Shown one piece after another: positions 55,495 to 64,000 of a stretch of 64,000 nt of DNA. The notes under the pieces were generated by a model. That model had not been told where the DNA came from. It saw only the letters and a list, made by a program, of their open reading frames with translations, and ran no database searches. The position numbers and the translations under genes are program-made. Source of the DNA: Reticulascus tulasneorum (taxonomy: Eukaryota; Ascomycota; Sordariomycetes; Glomerellales; Reticulascaceae); assembly GCA_001557505.1 (NCBI GenBank), contig LSAX01000001.1, forward strand, positions 744,001-808,000, written 5' to 3'. How positions within the stretch are numbered: position 1 is the stretch's first letter; each line of letters opens with the position of its first letter.

Positions 55495-58400
55495 GCCTGC
55501 AAACTCCCGTCCCAGTCTTTCCGTTTTCCAAGGCTTTCGCTGACACTCTGTCGAGTCAACCTCCTCCGTTCCTATGAAGGACGTATGCTACTGTTTCATC
55601 CCTCAATACTCGCTTGCCTGGGCGAGCGAGTAGCAGCCTGGATATAAATGAAAGCCAAGACCCCGTGGCCATACCAATCCACAAGCAACCCGGAATACAT
55701 GAGTAATGCTACACAAATGCACATGGTTTCCCCGGATTCTGTGGCGATGAGGTGTCATGACCTCCAGCGGAGAGACGGGTGATTGGTGGATTTGTCGCCA
55801 GATACGGGTATGCGGAACTCTGCACCGGTCGCTGGCACCCCGAATCCGGGAAATTGTGGCTTGCTTTCCGTCCAGAGTAGATAAATGTGGAGATGGAGCC
55901 AGAGTGTCCGAAGTTTTTGTGGGATGAGTAGAATTGTGCTTTGAAGTCAAATGCGTCAGAAAAGGGAAGGTAGAGGCCGCAATCCATCTTTTGTGGTGTA
56001 GGGACAATTCATCAGACTTTCCAAGTGCATATGCCAATTCAACATGAGCGACGAATATATGGCTGATGACCTGCCCGGCATGGGACCAGGTAACGGGGAC
56101 ATGCTCGGTACTCATTCGCAACGGTACGGTAGTTCATTAAAACGGCATGCAATTTGCCTCAATGCGGTCTGGCGCCTCTGCCGCTCACCTGTCTCGTCTG
56201 TTACTCAACACCACCATTTTTCCTAGGAAGACTGAAATTCATTTCTATCCTCTAAATCCATTTATTGAGCAAGATTCACATGATTAAAAGCGAAAAGGGC
56301 GAAGCGCGGCGCCAATCCTTCCTCGTGGAGTGCTGCCAAATGGTATTGACACTCCCCCAACCCGTAATTACTTTGCTCATTAGCGGGCACGAAACCACTT
56401 CTCGAACGGTATCTCAATCACCGATGCCTTAAGAAATCTTCTGGGGCATAAAAATGGTAATAAGGTGTCGTCTTAACGTAGGCACACGTACGGATATATA
56501 CCCCGGTTCCGCTCCCAGCCTAACGAGGCCCTTTTCTTATTCTGCTATTTTCTTTGCCCTTGCGGACTTCGACAGGTGGGTCGCTCCTTAGACCCTCTAA
56601 AGGCCATGACATTGACAGGCAAAAGGGACATCGAGCTTGGCCTTCTTCGTCAGGATCGGCCCTGAGGAATGCCGAGAGTATCACTCGCTGGATTTCCAAC
56701 CACGGATATTGGTGGAGAAATTTGGCTGTGATATGGGTGCAAAGATATAAGCACTAGATATCATTAAGAAACTTTGAGTGCACAGTACCTAAGAGCTCTA
56801 TATATATGTAAGCAAGTATCATAAGGTAGTTATCGGCATCACTACGTACACAGAATAGCCGACCCGCAGGTGGGAGACTTGGTGAAAGCTCATTTTCCAG
56901 ATCGTACTTGACTATCACATATGTCAAGCCGGTCTATCGACTCATACGACCCAACATTACAGACACGCACGGCCATACGTGCCTCTCTGCCAACGAACTT
57001 TATACAGATGGCTGCCACGACTATCACGCTCAATGAAGATTACGCCGTTCGCAGGACGTAGGCTGTGCTATCGCCATCTATCGAGACGACCTTCACGTAC
57101 AGAGACGTACGGACGTGAACACTACACGCCTCCCGGAACGAGAATGGATCTCACCGGCGACTGCGAGCGATCGCCACGCGCATCCTGCTCACAGACGAAT
57201 CCGGCCTCACAGTAACCGAGTTCCGGATCTGGAGCCGAGCTCATAGTCCTGACTTCTGAACCATAAACGAGCACACCCTGGGCAACATCTAGGGCCGTCG
57301 AGCAGGGAAATTGAAAAGCTTCTCGTCTAAGCAAGGGACTTTGGAATACTAATGGACCCCGAGTACCCTTTTAGAATGGATGAGCTGCATCGTTTCGGTG
57401 AGGATTTCCTTCCTGCACAGCCCTCTCTGCATTAAAAGGATATGACATAAGCTCCTAATTAGTCGACACAGTCAAATAAACTACTGGGTAGCAAGGGGAC
57501 AAAGAGTGTCCGCTTACTCAACATGATGTCAATTGCTAGAATAGGCGAGAAGTAACCAAATTGCCAAGGCACTTTGGATTTGCCGTGAAACGTAACTACT
57601 TGAAGAGCTCGATGGATTGCACGTCAGCAGTCGTGTGCGAATGCAGTGTGCCACGTAGCGAACACATCGTCTCCCGGCTTGTCGGCCTCGACAACAAACA
57701 AAATATCACATCAGCCTCCTCAATCACGTTTAAGCATGTTCACTTGGCATGTGCGTTCAGCACTAGCCCTTTCACGCCCATTGGGCGCTGGATATCGTGG
57801 GGTCTTACTTGTGGGGTTCATCACTCAGTCTGACTTGATTCGAAGGAAAATGTCCGTACGGGCTGACCTATTGGGGTCCGGGAAAGGCTTATTGGGGGCG
57901 GATGTCGTCAACTTTTCCTCACAGGATAGACGAAGGAACGAAGGAGCAGATTAGATGACCGCTTGGGCATGTCGAAACGGACTTGAACTGGTCAATATCG
58001 AGCCGAGTGTCTTATGTAGCACTGTATTTAGCCCTATTTCTTGTTGGGTTTCTTGCGGCGACGGCGGAACTCGGTCCAAAAAACATGGCAAAAATGGCCA
58101 TTGCGTTTCTTGGCCCGCACAGCTCTACTAATCACCTACCGCGCCACCTAAAATTTCCGAGACTAAGCCCTGGCGACGCATACTAGTCTAGGTCTAGTGA
58201 GCCGCCAGGTGCTATTGCCTGTGGCGGTCGGTACGAGCTAGGTTAGATCTGACGAAAGATTTGGACTCTCGAACTTCCAGCCAAGCAAAAACATCTGATT
58301 TGTATACTGCGGCCGTACAAAGTCTGGCCGGTGGCAAGCCCATCTGCCTTACCCAACGTGCACTTACCTTATTTATGTTTTTACGCGTATTCACCGTGTG

Positions 58401-58832
58401 TTTCTATCCCGTACCTTAGTTTGGGAAGTATTGCCCTTTCCGGAAATCAGGAGCGCAGCTTGTCAGCTGAAATGCAGGGTTAACAGGAAGATCCATGACA
58501 GCGAAGCATAACTTAACCCCAATCGTTTATCCGAGTCTACAGGTTGAAAAATCGGGTAAAATTGATGGGGTGCGCGGCTTGATTACTTGGACCAATAGTA
58601 ATTCACAAGGAGCGCCGATGCGCATCCCACGGCGCAACATCTGGGCCGACTTGCCCAGCAAACTAATCATCGTTATCGAATTACACCCCGTTGGACATCG
58701 GATCAAAACCGCATTATGGCCCAGCCTTACCAGGCGTCTGGGAAACTGGCCCTCGGGTCTGGTCCATTCCGTCTAGTTCAGCTAGCCTGGCCCCGCGACT
58801 AAGGCCAGTTTGAGAAGCGATCTCGCCCGTTT

Positions 58833-58971
58833 CGTCCGTCGTCCGCGGATGAAGTGAACGCGAACGGGGCTGACCGATATTTGCAGGAACTCCGTCCGTG
58901 TGGGCAAATTTTCCCAAAACAGGGTGCAGCCGCGGTGGTAATCGCACATCCTGCCCAATGGTTTCGTCCGT
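58833..58971 (+). promoter_or_regulatory. three CGTCCGT direct repeats upstream of the MFS gene
   Basis: Identical heptamers at 58833-58839, 58893-58899 and 58965-58971, the first beside CCGCGG. They lie about 310-445 bp before the transporter ATG. Possible binding sites for a pathway regulator; no factor is assigned. Confidence 0.3.
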
Positions 58972-59278
58972 GTCAGCAGTTGGCATCTGAGATAATCCCG
59001 AATCATGTTAGTGAATCCTCTGGCGATCTCGCATGCGTACCCACATTCACGCATGGTCATACATGATACGCCACCACGACGGCCAACTCGAAACCTAACG
59101 GTCTGTGGGCGTTGGGGGTATATAGTTCCCATCGCCTGGTCCCATCTGTTCAGCATTCGTGGAACCTTTTTTTTTCTGAATAACTTCAACGGCCTCCTTG
59201 AGCTTCAAGCGATTTCGGGTTCACGCACGGAAAGGAAAACGCTTCCTGGTCTTTGAATACACCACACACTCCAGAGAC

Positions 59279-61055
59279 ATGGCGGAAGACACTGAGTCGA
59301 AAGGCGACCATCTCGCGCCTCCACCAGGAGAACGGAGACTACCCGATGGCTCCCTAGTTACGGATACCTCAGCCGCGAACTCGGATACAGAGAAGGGCGC
59401 CGAAGTCATTGTTGAAGCCCCGAGGCCTCCTCGCGACGTTTCTGGCCTTAAATGGCTCATTGTCGTCATCGCCATCCTGTCCTCTATCTTCCTCTTTGCC
59501 CTAGACAACACCGTGGTGGCCGATGTGCAGCCCCAGATCGTCCTCCAGTTCGACTCGGTGGAGAAGATTGCATGGCTGTCGGTAGTCTTTGTCATGGTCC
59601 CAGTGGCGACGAACTTGATGTTCGGCCAGCTGTTCTCGAACCTGCTGCCCAAGTGGCTATACATCGCCGGTGTATTTGTCTTCGAGGTCGGCAGCGCGCT
59701 ATGCGGTGCGGCTCCTAACATGGATAGTTTGATTGTTGGCCGAGCCTTGTGCGGTATTGGAGGGATCGCCATGTACTTAGGTACCATGACGCTGCTATCC
59801 CTGACGACGACCATTCAGGAGCGGCCTGCGTACCTGGGAAGCACTGGGCTGATGTGGGGTCTTGGAACCATTCTGGGACCTATAGTTGGTGGTGCATTTG
59901 CTGATTCGGATGCCACATGGCGGTGAGTCTCCCCAAGTCTGGGTTAAAGTTGGGTAGTCGCTAAAGCCTAGCAGATGGGCCTTCTACATCAACCTCCCTA
60001 TCGGTGCTCTCTGCGCTCCAGTCTACTTTTTCCTCCTACCGTCCCCCGACCCGCGCCCAGGCTACTCCCTCAAGGCCCGCCTCGCTGAAGTCGACTGGGT
60101 TGGCGCCGTGCTCATGGCAGGTGCCGTTCTTTGCTTCGTGATGGGCATCAACTTCGGCGGCACGATGTACGACTGGGAATCCGGCCAAGAAATCGCGCTA
60201 TTTGTCGTGGCTGGCGTCCTGTTTATTGCTTTCGGCCTCCAGCAAAAGTTCACCATCGGCACCACGAAGGAGCGGCGCCTCTTCCCGATCGACCTGCTTA
60301 CGGACCGAAAGTCCGCCAGGACGGTCTTCATCATGTTTTGCACCACTGCGGCCGGCGGCTCGGGCATCTTCATACCGGTTTACTTTATCCCTCTCCTCTT
60401 CCAGTTCACCCGTGGAGACAGTGCAATCGAGGCAGCCGTTCGACTGTTGCCCCTGATTTGCCTGCTTGTGTTCGTGACATTGCTTCAAGGTGGTTTGCTC
60501 TCGCTCCCATCCGGCAAATTTGGGCTGTATATGCCATGGTTCACGGTCGGTGGCGCCCTGGCTATGGCGGGTGGCGTGATGATGTTCCTTGTGGACACGA
60601 GTAGCTCCGAAGCCTACATCTACGGCGCGTCGGTCCTTCTCGGTGCCGGTGTCGGTACCTTCACGCAATCAGGCTTTGCCATTGCCCAAGCAAGCGTCGA
60701 CGAGTCTAAGGCTGCGGTAGTTGCTGCGTTCATGGTCCTTGGACAGACAAGTGGTATCGTCTTGGCGTTGGCGATTGGAAACTCGGTATTCATCAATGGA
60801 GCTCAGAACAAGTTGGCAGATATCCTAGGACCGGGCGTCACCCCCGAGCAGGTGCGGGGCGCGATCGCGGGGATTGGCGGCGACTTCGTCGGCAGCTTGC
60901 CGCCAGAGACGCAGGCAAGGGTGTTGGAGGCGATTGTGGAGTCCATCTCGCGTCCGTACATTCTTTCCATTGTAGGTGGTGCGCTGGTGCTGGTCCTGAG
61001 TCTTTGCATGAAGAGGGAGCGGCTGTTCATGACTTCAGCTGGCGCCGGGGCTTGA
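59279..61055 (+). CDS. MFS transporter, DHA2-type (14 TM)
   Basis: Major-facilitator exporter, 574 aa, from exons 59279-59922 and 59975-61055 (phase-2 intron). A hydrophilic N-terminal tail of about 60 residues precedes the first helix. Motifs: LDNTVVADVQPQIV at the start of the fold, GRALCGIGGIAMYLG in TM4-5, and WRWAFYINLPIGAL rebuilt across the splice, the DHA2 hallmark. GLMWGLGTILGPIVGG corresponds to the antiporter motif C. The second half follows without breaks and ends with a short basic tail. Relatives expel drugs, toxic metabolites or siderophores by proton antiport; this one sits alone, not in a recognisable metabolite cluster, so its cargo is unknown. Confidence 0.94.
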
Positions 61056-61260
61056 GCTTGGAGAAGATACCCAACACTGAGCCTTAGCCAGAGCCTGAGC
61101 TTAAAAAGTTTTCGTAATGTAATAGCTTAGCGCATTTAGAATGAGCTTCTCATTTTCAAACGTTCCGATTTTGTCCGTAGGCAGACCTTGGTGTTCACTG
61201 GGAAGAATGACTGCCACATGGCTTGTTCGGGGTTTGCGACACGACGGGCCCGACCGACCA

Positions 61261-61296
61261 TGTCTATCTCCCGACTGGTCCCTGTCTATCTCCCGA
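61261..61296. repeat. duplicated 14-mer
   Basis: TGTCTATCTCCCGA occurs at 61261-61274 and again at 61283-61296, 22 bp apart. Confidence 0.8.
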
Positions 61297-62570
61297 GTAG
61301 TACGGACGTATGTGGCTTTGAATGGATGCTGAAGCAACGGCGGTCAACATGGCTCGTCAGGTCAAAGCACTTGTCATTCATCTAGCTGCGTCCATCAACC
61401 ATGTGGCATGCGGAGCGGCCGGGTGCCCTAGATAGGGACAGGCGCCGACTAATCAAGGCTAGCATGCAAGGTGGGAGGAGTCCGAGGCAGGCACGTGGTG
61501 TTGGGTCTGTGTGCCAAGTAGACGAGCTCCTACTACGTATGAAGCTAGTCAGTCGTAGATGGGGCCTGGCCAGGCCAGGGTTTACCAATCCGTGTTACCT
61601 GCACCATGGGATCTCGAGAAAGGTATGTATTGCAGATTCGATCTGCCGCTTAAACACCCCGACAACCGAAACCGAAACGGGAAGCGTTGAGGGGGGGGGC
61701 TCACGGGCCTCGAGCGCATGGTCCTCCCGAAGCAACAGAGGGATGAACATGAGGGGCTCGTGGGCCAAAGATGGAGGGGACGAATTGACGAATGGCAATT
61801 GCCTCATGGGTTACACCACAGATATATCCGCTGTTGAATGCAGGGGTTGGACTTGGTTCGAGCGAACCTGAAAGAGTAAAAACCAACTACATCGCAGCTA
61901 GAGGGAGAAAATGAGTGAGGCTCGAGGGAGGGGGGCTGGTACTAGAATCAGGGTGCGTGCCCACTGAATGCTACTGTGCCGACAGAAGCAGCATAGGGTG
62001 AGGGGTTACCTCAGCTGGGCTAAACCTCCCTGAGAGGGTTTTCTTACAGTGGCTTGCCCCCTGCTAACCCAACATAGCATCCACCTGTGATGCTTTGGGT
62101 TCTGCGCTATCGAAAAAGCAACTAAGCTTCAGGCAGGTCACAAAAGAGCACTGTTCCTTTTTCTTCAGCTGTAGCGCACGAGCCACCAGAGGTCCCAACG
62201 CAAAAGCTATCCCACGTCGTCCACGGCGCAATCAAAATCAAACATCACCAATCAGTGCGAACGAGATCCAATGCGATTCGGGTAGATCCAATCAGATCCA
62301 GTCAAGGGTGACAAGGGCGCTTGCCCGTCAGGTTCAAGTCAGGACGCGGGACTCTGCGGATCTGCATCTGCACTTGCACCCTGATGATCTCCACATTTTA
62401 CGCCTCTGACAGACATTACTCAAGCCCAGCAAACCCCAGTCCGTCTTGCTAATCGTGTCTGGCCACCCACCACCACGTCCGAAACGCTACACCATCACCT
62501 GGAGCGGGATAAAGTGTCTCTGATAGACCGTCGTTGGCCTAAGTTTCCGCGCTATCCCTCGTCGCACAGG

Positions 62571-62604
62571 GGATTGGATGGGATGGGATGGGATGGGATG
62601 GGAT
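62571..62604. repeat. GGATG pentanucleotide microsatellite
   Basis: Five perfect GGATG units flanked by one degenerate unit on each side (GGATT and GGATC). Not a telomere repeat. Confidence 0.85.
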
Positions 62605-63141
62605 CTGTTGCTGGGACTGCCAGTTGAAAGTAACTGGACATGGCCCACTGCTAGACAGCGAGATACCACGATGCATGAACGGAACGAACAAAGAGAAAAC
62701 GAAGCACCAAACTAGGCTCTCTGACCTCCACCACTGACATGCCATCCCACCCTCCGTGCCGAGCTCCGCCCCCGGCTCGCGAAGCTGGTCTGGGATCCGC
62801 TGTTCAAAGCGTCGAGCTTGACATGCGTGGTGGGTCGTCCGTTCTCCCTTTGTTCTGCAAGTCGACGATCATAGCGTGGTGATTCACATACATGGCGTGC
62901 ACGGCTGATCTCTAAAAGCCCGAGTGGCTTCTGGGGTGGGCTGATATTGACTTTTCCGACCAAGACGACTTGTCATTTAATCACGCCCGGGGCCCGCCTT
63001 ATCTGTCCAGGACGCCTCGCTCTCGACTCAGATATTGCTTTCTCGACTGTCCACCTTCTTTCACAGACGAGTCTCAGTCCGCCCAAGAAACCCCAAGCCC
63101 ACCGACTCGTAGCAGACAGACCTTGCCCCCAGCTTGCAAAG

Positions 63142-64000
63142 ATGCGTCTTCCATCATGGATGACATGGTATAAGAAGCCGGAGTACAGAAACATCAAGGA
63201 GTACTCCGCTGCCATCAGCGCCGGCAGACGGTCCCTCAGTCCAGATGGACGAAACAAGACCTCCATCCCCAACCGGCTCAAGCTGGAAAGGGTCCTGGAG
63301 AATAAGACGTGTAAGTCGACTGCAAGGTATAGGGTATCTTGACACTGACAGAGACCGCGTTACAGGCAGCCCGATGTCTCTCTATGACTTCTACATGTAC
63401 CTGAAGTATATCGAGTTCTCCCCAGAGAACCTGGAGTTCTACATCTGGTATGTACGATCTGCTTACTGTTCCTCGTCCCACTGGCCTAACTTCATGACAG
63501 GTATCGCAACTATGAATCCACTTACGCAAAACTCGGCAACTGGAGCGAGAAGGATGATAGCTCTTTCCACAGCTCTTCGGACAGCACTTCCTCGGTTGTG
63601 AAGCCAGGCGACAGGCTTCCCTCGGTTGAGGTCACGCAGCCCTCAACCGACCCTGAACTCGGTAAGACACGCTTCTTCTTTCCACTTTCAGAGTGATATC
63701 TGCTGACACCGTCGCCCAGCCACGGAAACTCTTGCTCAGATCGTGCAGCTCATCAACTCGGACGCTCTTTGCGCCGCAAATGCCTGCAAACCATCTGTTA
63801 CCGACCGCGTCAGGTCCTTCGTACATCCCGCCGATGCCCCAGTCATCACCAGCCCTACCACGGACTTGGTCAATTCTGCCTCCGGGCATCGTGCAGAACT
63901 CAACTCCATCATCAAGACGTACCTTGTCCCAGGCTCAGAGAAGGAGCTCAACATCCCGCCTGCGCTCCGCGAGCAAGCATTGCGTGCTCTGCAGACGTCC
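63142..64000 (+). CDS. RGS-domain protein (RgsC/Rax1-type), 5' part only
   Basis: Gene cut by the window end. Exons 63142-63310, 63366-63447, 63501-63661 and 63720 onward; all three introns are canonical and in phase. The protein starts MRLPSWMTWYKKPEYRN and runs into the first part of an RGS fold (MSLYDFYMYLKYIEFSPENLEFYIWYRNYE), the segment that contacts G-alpha. A Ser-rich insert (SSFHSSSDSTSS) follows, and then a helical part (ATETLAQIVQLIN...ELNSIIKTYLVPGSEKELNIP). This split RGS layout, with an insert inside the domain, is that of fungal Rax1/RgsC-type proteins that end in TM helices. The C-terminal half lies outside the window. Likely regulates heterotrimeric G-protein signalling or polarity. 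Confidence 0.85.

Larger units (their letters stand above)
55410..59278. other. long gene-poor divergent intergenic region
   Basis: 3.9 kb between the LPMO gene (minus) and the MFS gene (plus). The ends hold their promoters. Between about 55.6 and 58.7 kb I found no open frame with a credible domain, no transposase motif and no RNA gene. Confidence 0.4.
61056..63141. other. intergenic region
   Basis: 2.1 kb between two plus-strand genes. Contains a duplicated 14-mer (61261-61296) and a GGATG repeat (62571-62604). The last part should be the RGS-gene promoter. A 156-codon plus-strand frame at 61401-61871 has no domain feature and is not accepted. Confidence 0.4.

Noticed and set aside
55603..56121. 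172-codon minus-strand frame upstream of the LPMO
   Set aside because: His/Ser-rich chance frame with no recognisable domain.
61401..61871. 156-codon plus-strand frame
   Set aside because: Arg/Gly-rich chance frame in an intergenic region, without promoter signals or domain.
62571..62604. GGATG repeat as a telomere or centromere signal
   Set aside because: Unit differs from TTAGGG and only five perfect copies exist; it is a plain microsatellite.

Overview
The window is nuclear DNA of a filamentous ascomycete (Pezizomycotina). Evidence: many genes carry short introns, mostly 46-127 bp, with GTA/GTG-AG borders and CTAAC/CTGAC-type branch sites. The gene families are typically fungal: RTA1-like, AA9 LPMO with a CBM1, a TF-like protein without a zinc cluster, Thr-rich wall proteins and an RGS protein. 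Genes are spaced singly with no operons, and no RNA gene or intact transposon was seen. I cannot place it to genus.

Left part (0.1-27 kb): a copper amine oxidase (minus) diverges from a glutamate-carboxypeptidase-II-like membrane peptidase. Next come the retromer subunit VPS35, an F-box-like protein, a 2.4-kb empty stretch, an unrecognised 644-aa protein, a four-TM membrane protein and a small Gly-rich protein. Three minus-strand metabolic genes then lie close together: a zinc alcohol dehydrogenase, a peroxisomal acyl/aryl-CoA ligase ending in AKL, and a GFA/CENP-V-type protein. They could share a role in aldehyde/acid metabolism, but this is inference. A membrane-anchored FkbM-type methyltransferase follows.

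Middle (27-47 kb): a TF-like protein, an RTA1-like 7-TM protein with a diverged 75-bp direct repeat on either side, a secreted Kex2-processed wall-type protein, a GPI-type PEBP, a secreted alpha/beta hydrolase, a PHO89/PiT sodium-phosphate symporter and a DUF-AAA+ ATPase.

Right part (47-64 kb): a group of extracellular proteins. These are an intronless EEP nuclease/phosphatase-type enzyme with a C-terminal beta-trefoil (ricin-B-type) domain, a protein of two tandem Cys modules, a Thr-rich mucin-like protein with a duplicated Cys domain, a possible 32-residue peptide gene with its own TATA box, and an AA9 LPMO. After a 3.9-kb gene-poor gap come an MFS transporter and the 5' part of an RGS-domain gene cut by the window end.

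Points most worth checking: the LPMO first intron with no GT donor, two probable GC-AG introns, a C-terminal transmembrane exon on the amine oxidase, the EEP/beta-trefoil fusion as a transfer candidate, and the 32-aa ORF. I found no multi-gene system that I can defend as wholly new.
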